Assembly (NCBI RefSeq): GCF_038066715.1
Contig: NZ_JBBUKT010000002.1
Span: forward strand, 372,001 to 436,000
Direction of reading: 5' to 3'
From: Luteolibacter sp. Y139
GTDB taxonomy: Bacteria; Verrucomicrobiota; Verrucomicrobiia; Verrucomicrobiales; Akkermansiaceae
DNA length: 64,000 bases
The position numbers were made by a program, and so were the translations under genes. The notes beneath the pieces were generated by a model. The model was given only the letters and a program-made list of their open reading frames with translations. It had not been told where the DNA came from and made no database searches. Below, one piece after another: positions 16,847 to 24,580 of this stretch (position 1 is its first letter; every line of letters begins with the position of its first letter).

Positions 16847-17752
16847 ATGAAAACCAGCCGACTGGCTGCCCTTGCGGCGGCTTCTCTCGCCACGTGCGCA
16901 TTTATCTCTGGAGCCGCACAGGCCCAGACCACCGACCCACTCACTCCTGCAGGAGCGATGACGGCCTTCCCGACCATGGTACAGACCGGCACCAAGCCGA
17001 CGCTCACCTGGTCGATCATGCACCCCGCCCGCATTGCCAGCGGCCAAACCAGCGGCAACGGAAACGGAAACGGAAACAGCAATAGCGACGGTTCCCAAAA
17101 CATGGCGTACGTGAATCCGCCAGGGACCCTGATCCCGGCGACGGATTGCTACGTGACCGTCCAGATCATCGGAACGGGTGTCACCGCTTGCGGAGGCGGC
17201 AACTCCACCGCGCCGGCGACCGACCTGCGCCTGAGCCTGGCCGGTGCCACCTACAAGCAGCTGTTCTATGGAACCCAGGCAAACGTCGATCCCTCGAAGC
17301 AACTCTACATCAAAAAGGTGAGTGCTGGTCAGACGATCGACCTCGGCGGTCGCTACGTGATCGGCACTGGTTGGAGTCCCTTCTACACCACCCGCAGCGG
17401 CAACCTCCAGGTGATTGCGCTGGTCAATGGCGACACCTATACGGCCAAGACGAAGTTCCAGGGGCAGGCCGCGATGGCTAGCTATCTCAAGCCCTACATC
17501 GACTCGTCCTTCAAGGTGAACATCGGGCCGCTGAGCGTGCTGCTGATCATGGAGCTGGCTCAGACCAACCAGAGCTCTCCGTGCTTCGACTATCAGGACC
17601 AGGTGGTGCTGGTCACTTTCAGCGCCAAGCACCCTAACAACGGTCATGGCAACAACCTCGACGGGGTCGATTCCTCGAACCCCGGTCAGGGTCATGGTGG
17701 TCCCAACGGAGCGGTCGATCCGTCCGGCGGCGTGGATGACGAAGCGAAGTAA
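16847..17752 (+). CDS. Exported protein of unknown function with Gly/Asn-rich segments
   Basis: The 301-residue protein begins with a signal peptide ending ISGAAQAQ. A low-complexity GNGNGNGNSNS stretch lies at about residues 69-81, and the C-terminus is again rich in Gly, Asn and Asp (GHGGPNG). The middle contains alternating hydrophobic strands, suggesting a beta-rich domain, and two cysteines that could form a disulfide. A GGAGGAGG run at about 16811-16818 is too far upstream to be its ribosome-binding site from this ATG. It is followed 17 bp later by the next exported protein, probably in one operon. Function is unknown. Confidence 0.75.
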   Translation: MKTSRLAALAAASLATCAFISGAAQAQTTDPLTPAGAMTAFPTMVQTGTKPTLTWSIMHPARIASGQTSGNGNGNGNSNSDGSQNMAYVNPPGTLIPATDCYVTVQIIGTGVTACGGGNSTAPATDLRLSLAGATYKQLFYGTQANVDPSKQLYIKKVSAGQTIDLGGRYVIGTGWSPFYTTRSGNLQVIALVNGDTYTAKTKFQGQAAMASYLKPYIDSSFKVNIGPLSVLLIMELAQTNQSSPCFDYQDQVVLVTFSAKHPNNGHGNNLDGVDSSNPGQGHGGPNGAVDPSGGVDDEAK

Positions 17753-17769
17753 CTCCAACTCCTTCGAAC

Positions 17770-18354
17770 ATGAAAATTTCCACAACCTGTCTCCCATTCC
17801 TCGCGATCGCCTTGGCGGTGCCGGCGACCTCGCTGGCAGTCGAGCCTGTCGTCATGCGGGACGCCGCGACTCATGACCAGCTCGTCGAGAAGCTGAAAGT
17901 CGCAACCAACCAGAATCCGCTGGTGAAGTTCACCCCGGCTGAAGGCCCGGATCCCTCTGTGGCGGCCCAGCAATCGGGCGATCTGATGGAGACTTCGGAT
18001 TTCCTCTCATTCGGCGGCCGGGCGACCCTCGTACCAAAGCATGCGATCCTCAATATCCCGCCGTTGCTTGCGAACCGCATCAAGCTCGAGCGGGGAAGTG
18101 CAGTGCAGACTTGGGCGGAGTTCTACGCCTCCAACCGGGGATGGATCACCACCGTCGAAGTAAGCCGCGTTCAGGCTGAAGGAAACCAAGCGCTTGGAGA
18201 AGAGCTTTCGAAGCGGATGGAGAAGAGCAGCACCGTGGTGGTGGCCACCTATCAGGGCGGCCCGATTTCCGTGCTCCCGCTCAAAGTCCCAGTCAAAGCC
18301 GCTCCTGCCGAAACCGCCGGCGCTCAAAAGCCAGCCACCATCAAAAAGCCATGA
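17770..18354 (+). CDS. Exported protein of unknown function
   Basis: The protein is 194 residues with a signal peptide (about 23 residues, ending SLAVE). The remainder is mixed alpha/beta in appearance with an AEFYASNRGW block, and the C-terminal tail is Ala/Pro/Lys-rich and probably disordered. No known motif is recognised. Its stop overlaps the start of the 18351 gene by ATGA, so the two are translationally coupled and probably act together. Spacing from the preceding gene is 17 bp. Confidence 0.75.
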   Translation: MKISTTCLPFLAIALAVPATSLAVEPVVMRDAATHDQLVEKLKVATNQNPLVKFTPAEGPDPSVAAQQSGDLMETSDFLSFGGRATLVPKHAILNIPPLLANRIKLERGSAVQTWAEFYASNRGWITTVEVSRVQAEGNQALGEELSKRMEKSSTVVVATYQGGPISVLPLKVPVKAAPAETAGAQKPATIKKP

Positions 18355-19409
18355 ACAAGCTCATCCTTTCACTCCTGTTAGTGGCGGCGCCGTTTGTCCA
18401 TGCGCAGTCGACCAGCAGCTCCTACACGAATTTCATCCGCCAGAAACAGCTGCCTTCCGGGGTGGTCTGGGACATGCCGGTGGCAGTCAACGGCGAAAGC
18501 CAGTCGGCGCTTGCCATCAATCCGGGTGGCGCTCAGTTCGAACTGTGGACGGTCAATAACGCCGTCAGCCCGGTCAAATCGTATCTGTTGGAGTCCCGCT
18601 ACGTGGCTTCATACGTTCCGATGGCGACGGTGGCGATTCGTTCCGAGGATCCCTATGACATCGTGCCCCGCACGCGTGCGGATCGCCCCTTCTACGTGGA
18701 CGTGACGGTGCAAGGCTTGCTCAGTGGCGCGTCCGATCCCGACGCTTCCAAGAAGGTGAACTTCCTGCGGCACGTCCAATCCTACGGAACGGCTGGAACC
18801 GGCGTTGGTCTCGATCGCACCCAGGCAACGCTCCTGTCGCAGAATTACATCCAGCAGAACGGCCTGACGACCACGACCTTCGCGATCACCTCGATTCCTG
18901 GGGCCGATCGCACCAAGGTCCGCGGTGAAGAGCGCTATTCGATATTCTCGCTGGCGGATAACCGGACGGACTCAAGCAGCGGGCTTACCTATACGGCCCC
19001 TGCTGCTCAGTTGGGCTCGCAGTACATCCAAATCTGGCCGGTGGCGGACGGTGCCTTCGCGGGGATCACCGCCAACCAGCTGATCCGCTACAAGATGCCG
19101 ACGGTGACGGTCACCCTCAACGATCTCTATCCCAACAGCACCACCTACGTGCAGGCCTACAAGGGTGCCGCGCAGTTGGGAAAGACAGGAACGATCGTCC
19201 CGGGCTCCTCGCTGGTGGTCAACGATACCGTTCCCAAAAGCCAGATCCTTTCGCTGGCTGACTACGACGCCACCTTCAAGGACGACGGCCAGTGGACCAT
19301 GGAGTTGCTGACCAAGACGCCCTTCGGCATCGACCGGCTTGCCTACGTCACCTTCACGCTCGACCGCACGCTCCAGATGAATGCTTCGGTGACTACGATC
19401 ACCGACTGA
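18351..19409 (+). CDS. Exported protein of unknown function, paralogue of the 5'-truncated gene at 2-1027
   Basis: The 352-residue protein has a signal peptide cleaved near PFVHAQS. It shares several blocks with the gene at the left window edge: RSEDPYD..PRTRADRPF, YIQIWPV, NDLYPNSTTY, and a final LAYVTF..DRT followed by NAS. The repeated pattern suggests two beta-rich domains. It is coupled to the preceding gene by ATGA. The next plus-strand genes (from 20021) are pseudopilins, with a minus-strand gene between. I infer a surface or periplasmic structural role; the sequence shows no enzyme motif. Confidence 0.78.
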   Translation: MNKLILSLLLVAAPFVHAQSTSSSYTNFIRQKQLPSGVVWDMPVAVNGESQSALAINPGGAQFELWTVNNAVSPVKSYLLESRYVASYVPMATVAIRSEDPYDIVPRTRADRPFYVDVTVQGLLSGASDPDASKKVNFLRHVQSYGTAGTGVGLDRTQATLLSQNYIQQNGLTTTTFAITSIPGADRTKVRGEERYSIFSLADNRTDSSSGLTYTAPAAQLGSQYIQIWPVADGAFAGITANQLIRYKMPTVTVTLNDLYPNSTTYVQAYKGAAQLGKTGTIVPGSSLVVNDTVPKSQILSLADYDATFKDDGQWTMELLTKTPFGIDRLAYVTFTLDRTLQMNASVTTITD

Positions 19410-19465
19410 AACAACCCTCCGCGCTGCGGAGAAAGTCCATAGTCGCCATGGCCCTTCCTCTCCCA

Positions 19466-20077
19466 TCACTTCCCATCCCCGCCGGGCACCTGCCCGCCGG
19501 GGACGGCGAGTTTCTCGATGTCCTGCCGCAAGTTGTCGTTCCGGTAGAGGAGCGAGAAGGTGGCCTCGCGGGTCTGCCGGAGCTGGTCCTCGATCTCGGT
19601 GTAGGCCAGCAGGAGGAACAGTCCCTTCACCGGTTCGCGATGGAAGGAGAGGTTGCGGGTGGCGAACTGGTCCTTGACGGTCCGGTCCTGGCGGTTGGCG
19701 GAAAGCGCGCCGTATTCTCCGGCAAGTTCCTTCTTCAGCTTGTTGAACCGGGTCTCCATGTCCTCGGCCTTCGCCGCCGGGTCGCGGTAGTGGACCGTGA
19801 CTTCGAAGAGCCGGCCACTGAGGAAGCGGCCTTCCAGGGCTTGGGCGGCAGCACCCGGGAGATTGCCCTGGCGGGGGGAAATCTTCACGACGCGAAGTGC
19901 GGGTTGATCCCCGGGCAGCGAAATGTTAACGTCCAGGGAATGTCGGGAAGCCCAGTCAATCAACTTCTCAGGAGTATCTCCCCAGCGCAAGCCGAACGGC
20001 GGCTCCAAGACTGCCTGGGCATGGAGCCGTGCCCAGCCGAGCAGGGCGATCACAAGACAGCGGATGAAGGTGCGCAC
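19466..20077 (-). CDS. Exported protein of unknown function
   Basis: The 203-residue protein starts with GTG at 20077 and has a signal peptide (RTFIRCLVIALLGWARLHAQA). A PFGLRWGDTPEKLIDWA segment follows, a pattern seen in exported proteins that begin with a short 'F.W G.s.eev' motif. The C-terminus is Gly/Pro-rich. It is convergent with the 18351 gene and its 5' end overlaps the 5' end of the divergent pseudopilin gene by up to 57 bp. No function can be assigned. Confidence 0.7.
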   Translation of the reverse strand: MRTFIRCLVIALLGWARLHAQAVLEPPFGLRWGDTPEKLIDWASRHSLDVNISLPGDQPALRVVKISPRQGNLPGAAAQALEGRFLSGRLFEVTVHYRDPAAKAEDMETRFNKLKKELAGEYGALSANRQDRTVKDQFATRNLSFHREPVKGLFLLLAYTEIEDQLRQTREATFSLLYRNDNLRQDIEKLAVPGGQVPGGDGK

Positions 20078-20578
20078 GGCCGCGGTTTCCCTCTTTTCCG
20101 GCGGCGTCGCAAGCCCGCAGGCTGGAAGGGTGGCTCGCTGCTGGTGGAAGCCGCCATTTCGATGACCTTGCTGACGACGCTCGGGCTGACACTCCTGAAG
20201 CTCTCGCTGAATGTGACGGCTCCACGACAGTGGACGCTGCAGCAGTCGATCACGGATGCCTACCTGACCTATGAACAGGCTGCGGCGCAGCGCTTGAACT
20301 TTGCGGATTTGACGAGTGCCCAGTCGCTGTGGCCGGCCCAGCCGAGCATAGCCACGACTTCGGTGGTGCTCGGCAAGCTTCCGGGTGGCACACCGATCAC
20401 GGGAACGGTGACGCGGACCCGCTATCCCGACTCTAACAACCTGCCTGCCAGTGGTGGCTCCGGCACCACCACCACGAATCCCGCCGGCATGGAGGTGTGG
20501 CGCTTCCAGAGCGTCATCAAGTATACCTTCGGTGGACGCACCTATCTGAAAACCCGAACCGTCGTTCGTTCACAATGA
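20021..20578 (+). CDS. Pseudopilin-like protein (prepilin-type N-terminus), E5-bearing
   Basis: The protein has a class III-type signal: a basic leader (FRRRRKPAGWKGG), then cleavage after glycine giving SLLVE with glutamate at mature position 5, followed by about 20 hydrophobic residues. The only in-frame ATG is at 20021, making 185 residues with a long 45-residue leader. No other in-frame ATG or GTG was found nearer the motif, so the true start is uncertain (an alternative codon is possible). The mature part is small (about 140 residues) and Thr/Gly-rich. It overlaps the next pseudopilin gene by ATGA. It resembles GspI-like minor pseudopilins by size and order; this is inference. Confidence 0.75.
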   Translation: MEPCPAEQGDHKTADEGAHGRGFPLFRRRRKPAGWKGGSLLVEAAISMTLLTTLGLTLLKLSLNVTAPRQWTLQQSITDAYLTYEQAAAQRLNFADLTSAQSLWPAQPSIATTSVVLGKLPGGTPITGTVTRTRYPDSNNLPASGGSGTTTTNPAGMEVWRFQSVIKYTFGGRTYLKTRTVVRSQ

Positions 20579-21108
20579 AGCTCCCGATCCGCAAATCCCG
20601 CGGCCGCGGGTACACGCTGGTGGAACTGACGCTGGCCATGAGCGTGGGGATCATGATCTCCGCGATCGTGATGACGCTGATGAGACAGCAGCTGAACTTC
20701 CTCAGGATCTTCCGCGCCCAGAGCTTCCTCGTGACGGAGGCGCCGATGCTGAACAACTTCGTCGTCAAGATCATCGGCAATGCCGACAGCTTCCGGCTCT
20801 ATGCGAGCGTGGACGATCTCGTGGCCGGACGGGCGCAGGTGATGACGAATGCGCCGGTCATCATGCTTCGTTTCAAGGAACCGAACGGCACCTTCCGTGC
20901 GTCGGTGCTTTCCTTCGAGAACCCCGGCACTGGCACAGGACTCTACTATCGGATGGTGAACACCGCGGGGACGCTTGGCACCGCGCAATGGTCGCTATCC
21001 AAGAGGCCTTCCAATGTCCGTTTTGCGATTGAAAACGGGATCCTGCGGATGGTGGTGAGCGGGCCCAATGGTGAAGAAGTAACTTATTCAGGAGCAGTAC
21101 AGCTATGA
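20575..21108 (+). CDS. Pseudopilin-like protein (prepilin-type N-terminus), E5-bearing
   Basis: The 177-residue protein has a leader KLPIRKSRGRG, then YTLVELTLAMSVGI after the predicted cleavage glycine, with glutamate at mature position 5. The hydrophobic helix is followed by an alpha-helical spine (LMRQQLNFLRIFRAQ) typical of type II/IV pseudopilins, then a beta-rich globular part. It starts in ATGA overlap with the previous pseudopilin and ends in ATGA overlap with the 744-residue gene. By position it is a GspJ-like minor pseudopilin candidate. No assembly ATPase, secretin or prepilin peptidase is in the window. Confidence 0.85.
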   Translation: MKLPIRKSRGRGYTLVELTLAMSVGIMISAIVMTLMRQQLNFLRIFRAQSFLVTEAPMLNNFVVKIIGNADSFRLYASVDDLVAGRAQVMTNAPVIMLRFKEPNGTFRASVLSFENPGTGTGLYYRMVNTAGTLGTAQWSLSKRPSNVRFAIENGILRMVVSGPNGEEVTYSGAVQL

Positions 21109-23339
21109 AAACGCGATTTCAATCCCGCGCCGCGAGCCGGGGATACATCTCCTATATCCTGGTGCTGACGGTGGGAACCATGCTGACCGTGCTGACCCTT
21201 AGCGCCTACAAATACGCCGGGTCATCGCAAACGATCCAGAAGGAGACCCAGCTCCGGGTGGACTACCAGGAAAAGGAAGACGAAGTGCTCCGGGGGATCG
21301 TGAACATCGTCCCCAACCGGGCGATGAAGGCCATGCAAAGCGGTTCCAACACTTCCGGAGCCGCACGCGATGCGCTGCGTTGGAGGAACATTTTTTCGGA
21401 CGCCCTGGACCAGGCCGGGACCCGCTCGTCGATCACCGCGGCCCTTGCCACCCAGATCGGCGGATCGAAGGCGATCATGGCCAACACGGGCGACGTGGCG
21501 GTCTATACCGATGACGTCAAGGATGCCAGTGGCAACGTGACCCAGGCCTCCAACATCGAGAACGTCTTCGACGCCATCGACCCTGAAACCGGGATTATTT
21601 CTGCCGGTATCGGACGGTCCTTGGGGACGGGATTTCCGGCACCGTTGGAGACCGCCAACAGCAACGTCACGAGCCGTGATCCGGTCTATCCGATCATCAG
21701 CACCACGAAGGTCTACGGCAACCTGGCGCAGAGCAGCCTGCCGCTGTCGGTGAGCAGCTATCCGCTTTACACCAAGATTCCCTATCCGGAAATCCGCTTC
21801 GGCTACTGCGCTCCGGGCCAGCTATTCGTGGCCAAGCGCAACTGGTGGACGTTCAGCTTGCACCTGGGTGAGCACGCCAACCTGCTCAAGAGCTACGCCC
21901 GTGGAGACAGCCAGATCGGTGAGCGGGACTTCATTCTTTCGATCTACGAGATTCCCTCGCAGCTCGCGATTTCGGCGGAGGCGTTCACCAAGATCGGCAC
22001 TCACGCGGACGGCACCCCGTGGCAGCACGCCACGATCCAGGGCGGCATCTACGCGACGCGCGCCCAGGTTAGCAACGGCATGCACGTGGACCGCCTCATG
22101 GCCCGCCGCGGCCTGACTCTCGGGAGCGATGTCACCATCGGCTCAAACACGATCGATGGCAATCCGCTGACTCCGGGTACCCGCGAGAAATACGAGGTGA
22201 CCACCGGTACCTACATGCCGGTGGCCCTGGCGTCGGATTCCGGCCGTGCGTCCTTCGTCTCGATCAACCGCGGCTCGGATTTCTTCGATCGCTTCGCCCA
22301 TACCACGGAAACGAGCACCCTTTCGCCGACGACTTGGAACAACTATTCGGTGGGCGCTCTCCAGGCTGCGATGCGCCTCGACATCTCGGCTGTCACCAGT
22401 GCCACCAACCGCACGCCCACGGCACTGCGTTTCCAATACTACAAGGGCGGCGCGCGCCAGACGCTCAACCTGCCGCTGACCACGGGACCGGCGACCGGTC
22501 TTGCCGCCGGCTACATCAAGGTCGCGGACGATGGCCAGACCTATAACTTCGGAACCACGCTGGTGGACGTGGCTTATGGTGTCAGCGGCGGCACCTTCCT
22601 CTACAAGACCGGCGTCACGGGGCCGATCACCTTCAACACCGCCACCTTCGGCAATCCTGGCACTGGAACGAAAGCCGGCTACTACAAGCCCGTCTATCCC
22701 TTCGAGATCAAAAACCTTCAGGGCACCAAGCCATGCATCGCGATCTACCCCAAGCGACTCCAGGCTTTCCTCGTCTCGCTCGGGGCGGACGGCCTGGACG
22801 TGAACAACTCGATCGCCATCAACGTCGACTATTCCACCACCGGCATCAACTTGCCCGCCTACAAGCCGAACATTCCCTGCACGGCCAATGACTACGGCGT
22901 GCTAATGACGGAGTGCGATGACCTCACCCCCTTCACGAAGGGGTTCTCGCTGGTCACCAACCTGCGTCTCTACATCGGCGATGACTTCAATGTGGTGGCT
23001 ACCACGGTGCCTGCGGGCTCGGGATTGGCAGCTCCATTCTATCCGCCTGCCTCGCTCTTCGCTCCGGAGAAGCGCTATGGCACGGACTACGATCCCTACA
23101 AGGTCGAGGTCGCCGGCCAGATCGGCCACCTCAAGGGTGACGACGGCGCGAGTTCCACGCCGGTCAACCTGCTCGACTTCAAGATGGCAAGCGAAGCCAG
23201 TGCTGCTGCCGCCAACATCGATGTCAACCTGCGTCCCATCACTCATCCGGCGGAGCTTCCTCCGATCACGATGATGAACTGGCTGGTGGTGCTGGAGGAG
23301 CGCCGGAAGATCTTCTACACCGGCGCGGGCGCGAACTGA
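21105..23339 (+). CDS. Very large pseudopilin-like tip protein candidate (E5-less, GspK-like position)
   Basis: The 744-residue protein has a short basic leader (KTRFQSRAASRG), then YISYILVLTVGTMLTVLTL, a prepilin-like helix that lacks glutamate at position 5. The helix continues as a charged amphipathic segment (YQEKEDEVLRGIV), then a very long Gly/Thr-rich, probably beta-rich ectodomain. GspK, the tip pseudopilin of type II secretion, is also large and lacks E5, but is normally about 320 residues. Coupling to two E5-bearing pseudopilins supports a tip-complex role. It may belong to a verrucomicrobial cassette family; I cannot confirm which one. It ends 7 bp from the convergent zinc-ribbon gene. 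Confidence 0.8.
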   Translation: MKTRFQSRAASRGYISYILVLTVGTMLTVLTLSAYKYAGSSQTIQKETQLRVDYQEKEDEVLRGIVNIVPNRAMKAMQSGSNTSGAARDALRWRNIFSDALDQAGTRSSITAALATQIGGSKAIMANTGDVAVYTDDVKDASGNVTQASNIENVFDAIDPETGIISAGIGRSLGTGFPAPLETANSNVTSRDPVYPIISTTKVYGNLAQSSLPLSVSSYPLYTKIPYPEIRFGYCAPGQLFVAKRNWWTFSLHLGEHANLLKSYARGDSQIGERDFILSIYEIPSQLAISAEAFTKIGTHADGTPWQHATIQGGIYATRAQVSNGMHVDRLMARRGLTLGSDVTIGSNTIDGNPLTPGTREKYEVTTGTYMPVALASDSGRASFVSINRGSDFFDRFAHTTETSTLSPTTWNNYSVGALQAAMRLDISAVTSATNRTPTALRFQYYKGGARQTLNLPLTTGPATGLAAGYIKVADDGQTYNFGTTLVDVAYGVSGGTFLYKTGVTGPITFNTATFGNPGTGTKAGYYKPVYPFEIKNLQGTKPCIAIYPKRLQAFLVSLGADGLDVNNSIAINVDYSTTGINLPAYKPNIPCTANDYGVLMTECDDLTPFTKGFSLVTNLRLYIGDDFNVVATTVPAGSGLAAPFYPPASLFAPEKRYGTDYDPYKVEVAGQIGHLKGDDGASSTPVNLLDFKMASEASAAAANIDVNLRPITHPAELPPITMMNWLVVLEERRKIFYTGAGAN

Positions 23340-23346
23340 TTCCGGA

Positions 23347-24051
23347 TCATTCGTCGTCGTAAAGAAGGCGTCCGCAGCTCTCGCACTGCACGCCTTCCAC
23401 GCCGGACTTCACCTTCACGAGGGTGGAGGCGACCAGCTTGATGTGGCAGCCGCTGCACTTGCCAGCGGTGACGGGTGCAATGGCGACGCCGTTCTTGATC
23501 TTCAGCAGGCGTTCGTAGAGCGGGAGCAGGGTTTCAGGAGCGGCGGCGGCGAGGCGGTTGCGCTCGGCCTGGACTTCGGCGGTGTCGGCATCAAGGCGCT
23601 TCTTGCGATCGGCAAGTGCCACCAGATCCTCGTCCACGAGCTTCTTGGTCTTGGCGAGGGAGGCTTCCGCTGCGGAAAGGGTGGCGCGCAGGGCGTCGGC
23701 ACGTTCCATCAGTTCCAGTTCCTTGGTTTCGAGCCCGTCCACTTCCTTCTCGTAGCGGACGATTTCATTGCCGAGTGCGGTGAACTCGTCGTTCTTGCGG
23801 GTCTCGAACTGCTGGGTCTTGAGGCGGATAATGGTGGTCTTGCGGGTGCCGACATCGAGCTCGACCTTCTTGATCTCGATCTCGTTCGCCTGCACTCCCT
23901 CCTTGGCCTTGGCCACGGCGGCATTGTCGCCAGCGAGCTTGTCCTTGGCCCGGGTCTCGTCCTTGGGGATCTTGGCGAGGTCTTCGGCGAGGGAACGCAG
24001 GCGGCGGTCGCGGTCTTGGAGCACCAGCAGCGCTTGAATCGATGGCAGCAT
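23347..24051 (-). CDS. Coiled-coil protein with C4 zinc ribbon (zf-RING_7/DUF164 family)
   Basis: The 234-residue protein consists of a long coiled coil (about residues 10-170, very rich in Lys, Glu and Ala) followed by a C-terminal zinc ribbon: CSGCHIK and, about 20 residues later, CESCGRLLYDDE. This matches the family that includes chlamydial CT398 and mycobacterial Rv2229c, which are thought to act as adaptor or nucleic-acid-associated proteins. The precise role here is unknown. Its stop is 7 bp from the convergent 744-residue pseudopilin-like gene. Confidence 0.88.
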   Translation of the reverse strand: MLPSIQALLVLQDRDRRLRSLAEDLAKIPKDETRAKDKLAGDNAAVAKAKEGVQANEIEIKKVELDVGTRKTTIIRLKTQQFETRKNDEFTALGNEIVRYEKEVDGLETKELELMERADALRATLSAAEASLAKTKKLVDEDLVALADRKKRLDADTAEVQAERNRLAAAAPETLLPLYERLLKIKNGVAIAPVTAGKCSGCHIKLVASTLVKVKSGVEGVQCESCGRLLYDDE

Positions 24052-24181
24052 CCACGGGTGTTAGCCGCCGCATCGGCCGGGGGCAAGCGTCCAACGTGAC
24101 GGGAAGGGAAAGGAGGGCGGGCGTCGCCTCTTTCAAGTTCCGGATTGTCGCCGGGCATCGTTCCTGCCGAAGCTAGGAAGT

Positions 24182-24580
24182 ATGAGAAGACTTCCACTGA
24201 TTCTGGCGATGGGATGCCTTTCCTGGCAGTGGGCTGCTGCGGCGGAGCCGACGGTCGATGAGATCCTTGCCAGCGTGGAGAAGAAGGTCGCGCCGAACGT
24301 CTCGAATATTGGGACTGTTCCGGAGGATCCCGACCTGCTGGTCATGCAGGCCAACGAGCGGCTCAACCGCGAGATCATGGCCTCCAAGGATCGAAAGCTG
24401 CGAGTGATCTACGCCATCACCTGTCTCAATTCTGCGATCAGCTATGTCGAGCAATCTCCAGCTAGCGAGAAGCTTCAAACCGACCCGGATTTCGAGCGAC
24501 TGAAGAAATTCCGGGCGATTCTAGCGAAGGAGTTTATCGCTCTTTCCAAGAAAGAAGCGGCTCCTCAGCCCTCGAAGTAA
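24182..24580 (+). CDS. Small exported protein of unknown function
   Basis: The 132-residue protein has a signal peptide ending WAAAAE. The mature part is predicted helical and charged, with TVDEILASVEKKVAPN at its N-terminus, and a Lys/Pro tail. Its 3' end overlaps the end of the convergent speA gene by 16 bp. No motif is recognised. GC-rich third positions and a clean signal peptide support it as a real gene. Confidence 0.65.
   Translation: MRRLPLILAMGCLSWQWAAAAEPTVDEILASVEKKVAPNVSNIGTVPEDPDLLVMQANERLNREIMASKDRKLRVIYAITCLNSAISYVEQSPASEKLQTDPDFERLKKFRAILAKEFIALSKKEAAPQPSK

Noticed and set aside
19417-19431. Hairpin CTCCGC-GCT-GCGGAG between convergent genes as a terminator
   Set aside because: There is no T-tract on either strand, and the stem is only 6 bp.
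19292-20020. Upstream extension of the first pseudopilin
   Set aside because: The frame runs through the end of the preceding gene and antisense to the 19466-20077 gene, without a homologous sequence.
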